Counted from the first letter of the stretch, positions 50,392 through 59,310 are shown. The stretch: 64,000 nt of DNA from Geodermatophilus normandii (GCF_003182485.1 NZ_QGTX01000001.1:1136001-1200000), one strand, 5' to 3'. The notes: generated by a model not told the origin, from the letters alone. Translations and numbers: made by a program.

Positions 50392-52500
50392 ATGGCAGCG
50401 GCGCGCCGGGTGCGGATCGGGATCGACACCGGGGGCACGTTCACCGACGTCGTCGCCGTCGACGAGGAGACCGGGCGGACGACGACCACCAAGACGCCGT
50501 CCACCCCGGCCGACCCGGCCGAGGGCTTCCTGGCCGGCGTGCGCAAGGTCCTCGGCCTCATGGGCCTCGACGGCGCCGCGGTGACGGCGGTCAGCCACGG
50601 CACGACGGTGGCCACCAACCAGCTGCTCGAGGGCAAGCTGGACCGGATCGGCTTCGTCACCACCGAGGGCTACGAGTCGGTGCTGGAGATCGCCCGGCAG
50701 TCGGTGCCCGACGGGTACGGGAACAGCTACTTCTGGGTCAAGCCGCCGCGGATCGTCCCCGCCGACCTGGTGCGCACCGTCCGCGGCCGGCTCGACCCCA
50801 CCGGCGCCGAGGTGCGCCCGTTCGACCGCGACGACGCCGTCGCGGCGGCCCGGTTCTTCCGCGACGCGGGCATCACCACCGTCGGCGTCTGCTTCCTGCA
50901 CGCCTACGCCGACGACGCCCACGAGCGGGCGATGCTCGAGGTGCTGCGCGAGGAGCACCCCGGCGCGGTCGTGTCGATCAGCTCGCAGGTGCTGCGCGAG
51001 TACCGCGAGTACGAGCGGTCGGTCACCACGCTGGTCGACGCCGCCGTCAAGCCGCGGGTGGGCGCCTACGTCACCAACATCCGCACCCGCCTCGACGAGA
51101 TCGCGCCGGGCGTGCCCTTCTACGTCATGAAGAGCAACGGCGGCGTGCTGTCGGCCACCGAGGTGGTGCACCAGCCGATCACCACGATGCTGTCCGGACC
51201 CGCGGCCGGGGCGCTCGGCGCGGCGCTCATCGCCGGCGCGGCGGGCTTCGACCGGGTCCTGACCTGCGACGGCGGCGGCACCTCCACCGACGTCACGGTC
51301 GTCGTCGACGGCGAGCCGACGCTCACCACCGAGGGCTCGGTCGGCGACTACCCGTCGAAGATCCCGATGATCGACGTCGTCACCGTGGGCGCCGGCGGCG
51401 GCTCGATCGCCTGGCTCTCCCCGGAGGGCACGCTCAAGGTCGGCCCGCGCTCGGCCGGCGCCGACCCCGGGCCGATGTGCTACCCCTCCGGCGGCGCCGA
51501 GCCCACGGTCACCGACGCGCACGTCGTCCTCGGCCGGATCCCCCCGCACCTGCTCGGCGGGGAGATCCCGCTGTCGGTGGACGCCGCCCGCAAGGGGCTC
51601 TCCGCGCTCGGCGGCGAGCTGGGGCTGTCGCTGGAGCGCACCGCGCTGGGGATCCTGGAGATCTCGGCCTGGAACCAGGCCAACGCGCTGCGCCAGGTCA
51701 CCGTGGCCCGCGGCCTCGACGTCCGCGACTTCACGCTCACCACCTTCGGCGGCTCCGGGTCGCTGCTGGCCTGCCGGCTCATGGACGTCCTCGGCCTCCC
51801 CCGCACGCTGGTGCCGCCGAACCCGGGCAACGTGAGCGCGTTCGGCCTGCTCACCGTCGACGTCCGCAACGACCACGTGCAGACGGCGATCAGCCGGCAC
51901 GCCGACCTCGACCTGGACCGGGTGCGCGGCGTCTACGCCGACCTCGAGGCCGACGCCGCGGCGGCACTCGACGGCGAGGGCTTCTCCCGCGACGAGCAGC
52001 GGATGGTGCGGACGGCGGACCTGCGCTACGTCGGGCAGGCCTTCGAGGTGCGGGTGCCGGTGCCCAGCGAGATCGACGCGGCCGACCTCGACGCCGCGGC
52101 CGCCGACGAGGTGGCGCGGGCCTTCCACGCCGCGCACCGCCGGCTGTACGGCTACGACTTCGCGGCCGACCCGCGGCAGGCGGTGGAGTGGGTGAACCTG
52201 CGGGTCAGCGGGATCGGCCCCATCCGCCGTCCCGACCTGGTGGAGCTCCCGCCGGGCGACGGCGGCCCGGAGCGGGCGGTCACCGGCTCGCGGCCGGTGC
52301 TCTTCGGGGGCGACGGCGCTGATGACGGAGCCGGCGACTGGGCCGACACCCCCACCTACGACCGCACCCGCCTGGCCTCCGGCGACGTCGTCGCCGGTCC
52401 TGCCGTGATCGAGGAGTTCGGCTCGACCGTGCCGGTGCACCCCGGTTTCACCGCCACCGTGGACCGCTTCGGCAACCTGCTGATCGAGAGGGCCTCATGA
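50392..52500 (+). CDS. hyuA: Hydantoinase/oxoprolinase family protein, subunit A (ATPase)
   Basis: ATP-binding subunit of the HyuAB/5-oxoprolinase/acetone carboxylase superfamily, which couples ATP hydrolysis to opening or carboxylating small cyclic or keto substrates. In 702 residues: RIGIDTGGTFTDVVAVDE (actin-like phosphate loop) at the start, VSHGTTVATNQLLEG near 67, MKSNGGVLSATEV near 245, LTCDGGGTSTDVTVVVDGEP near 293, TVGAGGGSIAWL near 335 and NPGNVSAFGLL near 480. The ATG is close behind a shared regulon motif. Overlaps hyuB by ATGA. N-methylhydantoin, hydantoin, oxoproline or a related ring are candidates. Confidence 0.9.
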   Translation: MAAARRVRIGIDTGGTFTDVVAVDEETGRTTTTKTPSTPADPAEGFLAGVRKVLGLMGLDGAAVTAVSHGTTVATNQLLEGKLDRIGFVTTEGYESVLEIARQSVPDGYGNSYFWVKPPRIVPADLVRTVRGRLDPTGAEVRPFDRDDAVAAARFFRDAGITTVGVCFLHAYADDAHERAMLEVLREEHPGAVVSISSQVLREYREYERSVTTLVDAAVKPRVGAYVTNIRTRLDEIAPGVPFYVMKSNGGVLSATEVVHQPITTMLSGPAAGALGAALIAGAAGFDRVLTCDGGGTSTDVTVVVDGEPTLTTEGSVGDYPSKIPMIDVVTVGAGGGSIAWLSPEGTLKVGPRSAGADPGPMCYPSGGAEPTVTDAHVVLGRIPPHLLGGEIPLSVDAARKGLSALGGELGLSLERTALGILEISAWNQANALRQVTVARGLDVRDFTLTTFGGSGSLLACRLMDVLGLPRTLVPPNPGNVSAFGLLTVDVRNDHVQTAISRHADLDLDRVRGVYADLEADAAAALDGEGFSRDEQRMVRTADLRYVGQAFEVRVPVPSEIDAADLDAAAADEVARAFHAAHRRLYGYDFAADPRQAVEWVNLRVSGIGPIRRPDLVELPPGDGGPERAVTGSRPVLFGGDGADDGAGDWADTPTYDRTRLASGDVVAGPAVIEEFGSTVPVHPGFTATVDRFGNLLIERAS

Positions 52501-54377
52501 GCCTCCATCGCGACAACGGCTCCTCCGGGGCCGCCGACCCGGTGCTCGTGGAGATCGTCGCCGGCACGCTCGCGGCCATCGAGAAGGAGGTCGAGACCTC
52601 CATCGGGCGGACCTCCCGCTCACCGATGATCCGCGACGCGCACGACTTCCGCGCCGGCATCCACGACCGGCAGCTGCGCAAGCTCACCGGCCGCTCGTAC
52701 TCGGCGCTGGTGCACCCGGTGGTCCGCGACCACCCGATCGAGACCATGCACCCGGGCGACGTCTTCTTCCACAACGACGTCTACCTCTCCGAGGGCGGGA
52801 TCGGCCACCTGCCCGACCTGTGCGTGACCGTCCCGGTGTTCGCGCACGTCGACGGCGCGGAGCGGGTCGTCGCGTTCGTGCAGGCGTTCGGCCACCACGA
52901 CGACATCGGCGGCGCCGTCCCCGGGTCGATGCCGAGTGCGGCCACCAGCGTGTACGAGGAGGGCCTGATGGTCCCCCCGATCAAGCTGTGGGACCGCGGG
53001 GTGCCCAACCAGGCCGCGCTGGCGATCATGACGCGCAACTCGCGGATGCCCGACTCGCTGGCCGCCGACCTCGACGCCGAGTGCTCCGCCTGCCTGGCGG
53101 GCGCGCGCCGCCTGGGCGAGCTGTTCGACCGCTACGGCGTGGCCGCCGTCGAGGCCTGCTTCGACGCGATCCTGGCCAACTCGACCGAGGTCTACCGGCG
53201 GGAGATCCTGTCGCAGATCCCCGACGGCACCTACGTCTGGGAGGACTACGCCGAGCACGACGGCGTCGAGGCGCCGAAGCTGCACCGCCAGCGGATCACG
53301 CTGACCATGGACTCCACCCGCGAGACCCCGCTGGTCATCGACTTCACCGGCACCGGCCCGCAGGCCAAGGGCCCGATCAACCACTGCGGCGACTACGCCG
53401 ACGGCAACTTCCTCAAGAAGTGGCTGGCGCCGATCCTGCGCAACCTCGCCGAGACGCCGGAGCGGATGGCCGAGCTCGACGTCAACGAGGGGGTCGTGCC
53501 GCTCATCGAGATGCGGTTCCCGGAGAAGGGCACGCTGCTGACGCCGGTCTTCCCGGCGCCCACCAACGCGCGCACGTTCGTCATCCTGCGGCTGCTCGGC
53601 GTGCTCGCCGGCGTGCTGGCCAAGGCCACGGGCGGCCGGATGCCCGCCGACCAGGAGACGATCCGCTACACCGGCGTCTACGGCACCGACTTCGACGGCA
53701 CCCCCTACCTCATGCGCGAGGTGCTCGGCGGCGGCTCCGGCGGGCGCTGGTACGCCGACGGCGAGGACACCATCCACGTCGTCCCGGACTCGCGGAACCT
53801 GCCCACGGAGTTCACCGAGTCGCGGTTCCCGCTGCGGGTGGAGCGCCTCGGCCTGGCGCTGGACTCCGGCGGGCCCGGCCGGTACCGCGGCGGCTGCGGC
53901 TACGAGAAGCACATCCGGGTGCTGCGCGACGCGCACTTCATGTCGATCGCGGACCGCTCGATCCTGTCCTGCTGGGGGGTCAACGGCGGCCGCGCGGGGC
54001 GGCCGTTCCAGGTGACCGTGGACCCGGGCGGGCCGGACGAGCACCACGTCGACGCGCTGGCCGACGCCGAGCCGCTGCCGGCCGGCACGGTCGTGCGGAT
54101 CCGCACCACCGGCGGCGGCGGGTGGGGCGACCCGCTCGAGCGGCCGGTCGAGGAGGTCCTGCGCGACGTGGCGTGGCGCAAGGTGTCGGTGGCCGGCGCG
54201 CGGGCGGACTACGGCGTGGTCGTGCTGGACGACGGCACGGCCGACCTCGGGGCGACGTCGGCGCTCCGGGACGAGCTGCGCGCGGCCCGCACCGGCGACG
54301 AGCCCTTCTTCGACCGCGGCCCGGGCTACGCGTTGCTCTCGGGCGGCGCGACGTCCAACGAGTTCGACGTCCTCTGA
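52497..54377 (+). CDS. hyuB: Hydantoinase/oxoprolinase family protein, subunit B
   Basis: Metal-binding subunit that pairs with HyuA. 626 residues with family blocks: DPVLVEIVAGTLAAIEKEVETS at the start, DVFFHNDVYLSEGGIGHLPDLCVTVPVF near 92 (His/Asp-rich), FGHHDDIGGAVPGSMPS near 132, PINHCGDYADGNFLKKWL near 293, FPAPTNARTFVILRLLG near 350 and GGGSGGRW near 405 with TTGGGGWGDPLERP near the end. Complete and in the usual A-B order. A perfect palindrome terminator begins one base after its stop, ending the operon. Confidence 0.9.
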   Translation: MSLHRDNGSSGAADPVLVEIVAGTLAAIEKEVETSIGRTSRSPMIRDAHDFRAGIHDRQLRKLTGRSYSALVHPVVRDHPIETMHPGDVFFHNDVYLSEGGIGHLPDLCVTVPVFAHVDGAERVVAFVQAFGHHDDIGGAVPGSMPSAATSVYEEGLMVPPIKLWDRGVPNQAALAIMTRNSRMPDSLAADLDAECSACLAGARRLGELFDRYGVAAVEACFDAILANSTEVYRREILSQIPDGTYVWEDYAEHDGVEAPKLHRQRITLTMDSTRETPLVIDFTGTGPQAKGPINHCGDYADGNFLKKWLAPILRNLAETPERMAELDVNEGVVPLIEMRFPEKGTLLTPVFPAPTNARTFVILRLLGVLAGVLAKATGGRMPADQETIRYTGVYGTDFDGTPYLMREVLGGGSGGRWYADGEDTIHVVPDSRNLPTEFTESRFPLRVERLGLALDSGGPGRYRGGCGYEKHIRVLRDAHFMSIADRSILSCWGVNGGRAGRPFQVTVDPGGPDEHHVDALADAEPLPAGTVVRIRTTGGGGWGDPLERPVEEVLRDVAWRKVSVAGARADYGVVVLDDGTADLGATSALRDELRAARTGDEPFFDRGPGYALLSGGATSNEFDVL

Positions 54378-54378
54378 C

Positions 54379-54420
54379 GCGCTCGTGCTCTGCCCCCGAT
54401 CGGGGGCAGAGCACGAGCGC
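54379..54420. terminator. 42-bp perfect palindrome, bidirectional terminator
   Basis: 21-base arms without spacer, immediately after hyuB and three bases before the stop of the convergent small gene. Same design as the palindrome at 33471. Confidence 0.85.
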
Positions 54421-54423
54421 CCG

Positions 54424-54591
54424 TCAGGTCACCGGGTCGGTGCTCCCCGGCGCCGGCTTGACGTCGTCGCCGGTCTGGCCCTCGTCGCCCTCGGTCGACG
54501 TGTCCTCCTCGACGCCCTCCGGGCGGAGCGGCGTCTCCTCGAGCACGTTCTCCCGCGCCTGGTCGCGGTCGGTGCCGGGTACCTCGGTCAT
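54424..54591 (-). CDS. Small acidic protein, 55 residues
   Basis: Starts MTEVPGTDRDQARENVLEE and continues with a Glu/Asp/Thr-rich, probably unstructured chain ending STDPVT. GAGGAGGACCG precedes the ATG, a very good ribosome site, and the ATG overlaps the stop of the upstream helix-turn-helix gene (ATGA), so it is translationally coupled. No family recognised. Too short for standard ORF cut-offs. Composition with no Cys or Trp suggests a disordered regulator or stress-type small protein, but that is a guess. Confidence 0.6.
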   Translation of the reverse strand: MTEVPGTDRDQARENVLEETPLRPEGVEEDTSTEGDEGQTGDDVKPAPGSTDPVT

Positions 54592-55439
54592 CGGTCCTCC
54601 TCGGGTCCGGGTACCGCTCCCCTACCCCTGTCCTGAGCGAGCAGGCGCGGGTTCGCCAGGGGTGAACGGCGGGCCCGGAGCACCTCGGCGGTGTGCTCGT
54701 CGGCGGGGAGGAAGGCCTCCACCGACAGCTCCGCGGCGGTGAGGTCGACGGCGGTGCCGAAGGTGGTCACGGTGCTCAGGAAGCACAGCACGCCGTCGTC
54801 GGTGCGCAGCCGAAGCGGGACGGCGATGCCGTCGGGCGTCGACCGGTCGGTGCCCCCGGGCAGCGCGGCGAGCTCCCGGTGCAGCGCGGCCAGCGCCGGG
54901 TCGCCGGTCAGGTGCGCCTCGCGGCCGAGCCGGTGCAGCAGGTGCGCCCGCCACTGCGGCAGGTTGGCGATCCGCGGCGCGAGCCCGTCGGGGTGCAGGC
55001 TCAGCCGCAGCACGTTGGCCGGCGGCTCGAGCAGGTGCGGGGCGACGCCGTCGAGGAACAGCGCCACGCTCGCGTTCGCCGTCACCAGCTCCCAGGACCG
55101 GTCGACGACGACGGCCGGGTACGGCTCGTGGGCGGTGAGCACCAGGTCCAGGGCCCGGGTGACGGCGGCCATGTCGGGCGAGTCGAGGGGACGGCGGCCG
55201 TAGGCGGGGGCGAACCCGGCGGCCAGGAGCAGCTCGTTGCGCTCGCGCAGCGGCACCTCGAGCCGCTCGGCCAGCCGCAGCAGCATGTCCCGGCTCGGCC
55301 GCGCCCGGCCGGTCTCGAGGAAGCTCAGGTGCCGCGCCGACACCTCCGCGTCGTTGGCGAGGTCGAGCTGGGAGAGCCGGCGGCGCTGCCGCCAGCCGCG
55401 CAGCAGCTCCCCGACCGGCGGGCGCGTCAGGGTGGTCAC
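54588..55439 (-). CDS. Helix-turn-helix (XRE) regulator with MmyB-like ligand domain
   Basis: 283 residues. N-terminal XRE helix-turn-helix at about 8-70 (LLRGWRQRRRLSQLDLANDAEVSARHLSFLETGRARPS in two parts), then a MmyB-like PAS-related domain at about 100-260 (PAVVVDRSWELVTANASVALFL, PPANVLRLSLHPDGLAP, HRLGREAHLTGDPALAALHREL, VPLRLRTDDGVLCFLSTVTTFGTA). These regulators bind fatty-acid-like ligands. GTG start. Divergent from a small membrane protein/SnoaL pair, its likely target. Confidence 0.88.
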   Translation of the reverse strand: MTTLTRPPVGELLRGWRQRRRLSQLDLANDAEVSARHLSFLETGRARPSRDMLLRLAERLEVPLRERNELLLAAGFAPAYGRRPLDSPDMAAVTRALDLVLTAHEPYPAVVVDRSWELVTANASVALFLDGVAPHLLEPPANVLRLSLHPDGLAPRIANLPQWRAHLLHRLGREAHLTGDPALAALHRELAALPGGTDRSTPDGIAVPLRLRTDDGVLCFLSTVTTFGTAVDLTAAELSVEAFLPADEHTAEVLRARRSPLANPRLLAQDRGRGAVPGPEEDR

Positions 55440-55526
55440 GGCGGCGACGCTAGTGACGACGGCGTCCGGCGTCGCCTACCTGCGAGGTAATCGACCCGCC
55501 TCTCCGGTGGCGCCACGGTCTGCGGC

Positions 55527-55946
55527 ATGACAACGACAGCCACCCGCCCCCGCTCCCGGACCCTCGGCCTGCTGGGCCGCGATCCGCTGCGCACCGTCCT
55601 CCGCCTCGACGCCGTCGTCACCGGCGCCAACGGCGCGGCCTACCTCGCCGCCGCCCCGCTGCTGACCGGGCTCCTCGGCGTCCCGTCCGGGGTGCTGCGC
55701 GGCCTGGGCGCCTCCCTGCTGGCCTACGCGGCCGGCGTCGCCCTGGTCGCGGCCCGCCCGAGGACCTCGGCCGGCGCCACCGAGGTCGTCGTCGGCGCCA
55801 ACCTGCTGTGGTCGGCCGCCAGCGTCGCTGCCGTCGTGAGCGGCCGCTTCGACCTCACGACCGCCGGCGCCGTCTGGGTGCTGCTCCAGGCCGCGGTCGT
55901 CGCCGGCTTCGCCGCCCTCCAGCTCACCGCCCTCCGCACTCGCTGA
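55527..55946 (+). CDS. Small integral membrane protein
   Basis: 139 residues with four hydrophobic segments (for example AAYLAAAPLLTGLLGVPSG, LLAYAAGVALVAARP, VVVGANLLWSAASVAAVVSG, VWVLLQAAVVAGFAALQL) and a short basic N-terminus. Resembles hypothetical membrane proteins that commonly lie next to MmyB-type regulators. ATG start, short gap to the SnoaL-like gene. Function unknown. Confidence 0.75.
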   Translation: MTTTATRPRSRTLGLLGRDPLRTVLRLDAVVTGANGAAYLAAAPLLTGLLGVPSGVLRGLGASLLAYAAGVALVAARPRTSAGATEVVVGANLLWSAASVAAVVSGRFDLTTAGAVWVLLQAAVVAGFAALQLTALRTR

Positions 55947-55972
55947 CCCCCCACCCGAGGAGGAGAACCGCC

Positions 55973-56341
55973 ATGACCGCCACCCCCGACCTCGCCGAGC
56001 GCTACCTCGCCGCCTGGAACGAGACCGACCCCGCCGCACGCCGGGCGCTGGTCGAGCAGGTGTTCGCCGAGGACGTCACCTACACCGACCCGATGGCCGA
56101 CGTCGCGGGCCGGGCGGCGCTCGACGCCACCATCGCCGCCGTGCACGGGATGTTCCCGGGCTTCGTCTTCCGGCTGGCCGGCCCGGCCGACGCCCACCAC
56201 GACCAGGTGCGTTTCACGTGGCACCTGGGACCGGAGGGCGCCGAGGCGCCGGTGATCGGCTCCGACGTCGCGGTGACCGACGCGGACGGGCGGATCCGCA
56301 CCGTGCTCGGCTTCCTCGACCGGGTGCCCGCCGGCGCCTGA
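55973..56341 (+). CDS. SnoaL-like / nuclear transport factor 2-fold protein
   Basis: 122-residue NTF2-like alpha+beta barrel: LAERYLAAWNETDPAARRALVEQVFAEDVTYTDPM (two parts) at the start, a GMFPGFVFRLAGPADAHHDQVRFTWHLGP strand pair and TVLGFLDRVP at the end. Such proteins bind or isomerise small hydrophobics. GAGGAGGAGAACC before the ATG. Second gene of the pair controlled by the divergent helix-turn-helix regulator (inference). Confidence 0.85.
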   Translation: MTATPDLAERYLAAWNETDPAARRALVEQVFAEDVTYTDPMADVAGRAALDATIAAVHGMFPGFVFRLAGPADAHHDQVRFTWHLGPEGAEAPVIGSDVAVTDADGRIRTVLGFLDRVPAGA

Positions 56342-56362
56342 GCCGGTTCCGCGCCGCAGGAC

Positions 56363-56851
56363 CTAGCCGCGCCGCCGCTGCCACCAGCGGCGGCGCGGGA
56401 GCGCGTCTGCGACCGGCTCCTCCGCGGCAGGCGGGGCGGGTGGCGGGCGGTCGCGGCGCCAGCCCTCGACCAGCGCCTCGACGTCGGCCAGCCCGGGCAC
56501 CGGCGACCACCGGCTCGGCTGCGGCCGGCGCCAGAACGCCTCGACGCGGGCGTTGTAGTCCTCGGCCACGGCGCGGACGGCGCCCTCCGAGGGCAGGCCC
56601 GCCACCCGCTCCGGCAGCTCGTCGCGCTCCCGGCGCAGCGCCAGCCCCGGCGGCAGCATCTCCGCCGGCCTGATCCCCTCGCGGCGGGCCTTGGCGATCG
56701 CCCAGTCGTAGGCCGTCTCGTCGGGGTCGAAGGCCGGCAGCGGTTTCCCCGCCCCCCGCAGGCCGGTGAAGTCGCCCCGCTCCTGCGCCTGGCCGATCTG
56801 CCGCTCCACCCAGGTCTCGAACGAGACCCCCGGCGGCTTGCGCTGGGTCAC
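56363..56851 (-). CDS. DUF1992 (DnaJ-C28-like) protein
   Basis: 162 residues. N-terminal DUF1992 signature: SFETWVERQIGQAQERGDFTGLRGAGKPLPAF, followed by LREGIRPAEM-type KARREGIRPAEMLPPGLALRRE and an Arg/Pro/Trp-rich tail (RRRWWQRRR). The domain is found in DNAJC28 homologues; its function in bacteria is unknown. GTG 56851 is chosen for GGAGGT eight bases upstream. Confidence 0.82.
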   Translation of the reverse strand: MTQRKPPGVSFETWVERQIGQAQERGDFTGLRGAGKPLPAFDPDETAYDWAIAKARREGIRPAEMLPPGLALRRERDELPERVAGLPSEGAVRAVAEDYNARVEAFWRRPQPSRWSPVPGLADVEALVEGWRRDRPPPAPPAAEEPVADALPRRRWWQRRRG

Positions 56852-56898
56852 CCGACCACCTCCTGCCCCCATGCTCCGCCTCTGGGAGGCTCGGCCGC

Positions 56899-57447
56899 AT
56901 GCGGACGACGGGCAGCAGGGAGGTCTACCGGAACCCGTGGATCCGGTTGCGGGAGGACACCGTCGAGCGCGCCGACGGCTCCACCGGCGTCTACTCCGTC
57001 GTCGAGAAGCCCGACTTCGCCCTGGTGATCGCCGCCGAGCGGGACGGTTTCTGGCTGGTCGAGCAGTTCCGCCACCCGGTGGCCCGCCGGGCCTGGGAGT
57101 TCCCCCAGGGCACGTGGTCCTCCGAGGCTCTGACGTCGGGCACCAGCGGGACGCCGGAGGACCTGGCCCGCGCCGAGCTGGCCGAGGAGACCGGCCTGCG
57201 GGCCGCGCGGATGGCGCACCTCGGCCACCTGGACCTCGCGCCGGGGCTGTCCACCCAGGAGTTCGACGTCTGGCTGGCCACCGACCTCACGCCCGGCCCG
57301 ACGGCCCGGGAGGCCACCGAGGCGGACATGGTGGCGGCCTTCGCGACCGAGGGCGAGCTGCGGGCGATGGCCCGCGACGGCCGCTTCACCGACGGCCCCT
57401 CGCTCGCCGCCTACGCCCTGCTCCTGCTCGCCCGAGAGGGCCGTTAA
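56899..57447 (+). CDS. NUDIX hydrolase (ADP-ribose pyrophosphatase-like)
   Basis: 182 residues. An N-terminal strand set (SREVYRNPWIRLREDTVERADG) is typical of ADP-ribose/nucleoside-diphosphate-sugar pyrophosphatases. The NUDIX helix is RAELAEETGL with its Glu pair, after a WEFPQGTWSS loop. The insert between the Gly of the box and the helix is longer than consensus (GTWSSEALTSGTSGTPEDLA). That may alter substrate choice. ATG, no strong ribosome site. Confidence 0.87.
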   Translation: MRTTGSREVYRNPWIRLREDTVERADGSTGVYSVVEKPDFALVIAAERDGFWLVEQFRHPVARRAWEFPQGTWSSEALTSGTSGTPEDLARAELAEETGLRAARMAHLGHLDLAPGLSTQEFDVWLATDLTPGPTAREATEADMVAAFATEGELRAMARDGRFTDGPSLAAYALLLLAREGR

Positions 57448-57472
57448 CGCTCCGAAGGCCCCCGGGACGGCG

Positions 57473-58045
57473 CTACGCGGCGCGGAGGGTGCGCAGCGCG
57501 GTGGTGACGCGGGCGAGCTCGTCGAGCATCGCCTTGCCGCCGGCCTCGAGCTCGGCGTTGGGCACGAACTCGTCGTCCTGGTCGAGGAACTGGGCGAAGA
57601 AGGGCACCGACACCGCCTCGGGGACCACGTGCACCCGCAGCGCGCCGAGCACCGGCTTGACCGCCGACGAGGCGCGCAGGCCGGCGGAGACGCCGCCGTA
57701 GGTGACCAGCCCGGCCGCCTTGTCCGCCCACTCGGCCGACAGGTAGTCCAGGGCGTTCTTCAGCGACGCCGGGAAGGAGTGGTTGTACTCCGGCGTCACG
57801 AAGACGAACGCGTCGGCGCGGGACACCGTCGCACTCCAGTCCCTCGTGTGCTGGTGCGTGTACTGCTGCAGCCGCGGGTGGTTCGGCTCGTCGAACACCG
57901 GGAGGCCCACCTCGGCGAGGTCGACGAGCTCGACGTCGAACCCGGCGTGCTCCTCGGCCAGGCGCTGCAGCCAGCGGGCGACGGCGAGGCCGCGGCGGCC
58001 GGGACGGGTGCTGGCGGCGATCACCTGCAGGACGGGACGGGACAC
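57473..58045 (-). CDS. NAD(P)H-dependent FMN reductase (flavodoxin-like)
   Basis: 190 residues of the ArsH/ChrR/YieF-type fold: VIAASTRPGRRGLAVARWL (FMN phosphate loop), VTPEYNHSFPASLKNALDYLSAEW (the PEYN flavin motif) and GGVSAGLRASSAVKPVLGALRVHV. Reduces quinones, azo compounds or chromate. GTG follows GGAGGTCC. An inverted repeat GTTGAGCACTCAAC lies 30 bases upstream and is a likely MarR-type operator. Confidence 0.9.
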   Translation of the reverse strand: MSRPVLQVIAASTRPGRRGLAVARWLQRLAEEHAGFDVELVDLAEVGLPVFDEPNHPRLQQYTHQHTRDWSATVSRADAFVFVTPEYNHSFPASLKNALDYLSAEWADKAAGLVTYGGVSAGLRASSAVKPVLGALRVHVVPEAVSVPFFAQFLDQDDEFVPNAELEAGGKAMLDELARVTTALRTLRAA

Positions 58046-58074
58046 CGGGACCTCCGAGGACGGCGGAACGACTC

Positions 58075-58088
58075 GTTGAGCACTCAAC
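58075..58088. promoter_or_regulatory. Operator-like inverted repeat GTTGAGCACTCAAC
   Basis: Perfect 14-bp palindrome 30 bases upstream of the FMN reductase start. TTGA-N-TCAA symmetry is the form of many MarR-family sites. Candidate control element for the reductase. Confidence 0.5.
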
Positions 58089-58282
58089 CGGCGGCTCGAC
58101 CGGCTCCTTCCGGCACCGCCGGTGATCCCCGCCGCAGTGCCGTGACCCGATCGTGCCTGGACAGCCGGACGCCGCTCGTGCCGCCGGGCGGATCGGTCGC
58201 GCAGCGTGGCGACCTGCCCTGAACGGGTGATCCGCCTGCTCGGGAGCCTGCGCACGGCTCCCGCACCCCCGACGCTGTCCGG

Positions 58283-59296
58283 GTGCCGCTCAGCGTCCCC
58301 GGCCTGCCGGACCTGCCGCCGGACCTCGCCGGTCCGGTGGCGGTGCAGCTGGCCAAGCCGGTGCGCGACCTGCCGACGGCGTCCGCGCTGCCCGGCGGCT
58401 GCCGCTACGAGCCCAAGTGGGACGGCTACCGGCTGGTCGTCGTCCGCGGCCGCAGCGGCACCCGGCTGTGGTCCAAGCAGGGCCGCGACCTCACCGACCG
58501 CTTCCCCGACGTCGCCGCCGCCGCGCTCGCCCAGGTCCCGGCCGGCACGGTGCTCGACGGTGAGGTCGTCGTCTGGAACGGCGAGCGCCTGGACTTCGGG
58601 CTGCTGCAGCGCCGCATGGTCACCCCGCCCTCGCGGATGGCCGCCCTCGCCGCCGCGCACCCCGCGTCCTACGTCGCCTTCGACCTGCTCGCCGCCGGCG
58701 GCGGGGACCAGCGCCGGCGGCCGTTCCGCAGCCGCCGCTCCGCGCTGGAGGAGCTCGCCCGGCGGTGGGCGCCCCCGATGCAGCTGTCCCCGGTCACCGC
58801 CGACCCGGACGAGGCGCGCGGCTGGGCCGAGGACCTGCGCCCGCTGGGCATCGAGGGGCTGGTCGCCAAGGGCGCGTCCACCCGGTACGCCGCCGGCCGG
58901 CGCGAGTGGCTCAAGGTCAAGTCCTGGGAGACGACGGAGGTCCTGGCCGGCGGCGTCATCGGTCCCCTCGAGCGGCCGAGCCAGCTGGTGGCCGGTCGCT
59001 ACCGCGACGGCGAGCTGGTCGTCGTCGGGCGCACCAGCCCGCTCTCGCCCGCCCAGTCGGCCGAGCTGGCCGCCGTCCTCACCCCCGCCGGCCCCGACCA
59101 CCCCTGGCCCGAGCGGATCGGCACCGGCCGCTTCGGCGGCGGGCGGCTGTCGGTGGCGCTCACCCGGGTGGAGCCGGTCGCCGTCGTCGAGGTCAGCGCG
59201 GACGCCGCGCTCACCGCCGGGGTGTTCCGGCACCCGCTGCGCTTCGTCCGGGTCCGCCCCGACCTCGTGCCCGGCGACGTCCCGCGAGCCGACTAG
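58283..59296 (+). CDS. ATP-dependent DNA ligase (LigC-like)
   Basis: Seals nicks using ATP. The 337 residues carry nucleotidyltransferase motifs I (EPKWDGYR, catalytic Lys near 45), III (VLDGEVVVWNG), IIIa (SYVAFDLLA), IV (IEGLVAKG) and V (WLKVKSW), followed by an OB-fold half (RDGELVVVGRTSPLS, HPLRFVRVRPDL). It is a stand-alone ligase without polymerase or nuclease domains, as in LigC-type repair enzymes. No Ku gene is in the window. GTG start by homology, weak ribosome site. Convergent with the MarR gene. Confidence 0.9.
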   Translation: MPLSVPGLPDLPPDLAGPVAVQLAKPVRDLPTASALPGGCRYEPKWDGYRLVVVRGRSGTRLWSKQGRDLTDRFPDVAAAALAQVPAGTVLDGEVVVWNGERLDFGLLQRRMVTPPSRMAALAAAHPASYVAFDLLAAGGGDQRRRPFRSRRSALEELARRWAPPMQLSPVTADPDEARGWAEDLRPLGIEGLVAKGASTRYAAGRREWLKVKSWETTEVLAGGVIGPLERPSQLVAGRYRDGELVVVGRTSPLSPAQSAELAAVLTPAGPDHPWPERIGTGRFGGGRLSVALTRVEPVAVVEVSADAALTAGVFRHPLRFVRVRPDLVPGDVPRAD

Positions 59297-59310
59297 GGGC
59301 CGCTGGGGTC

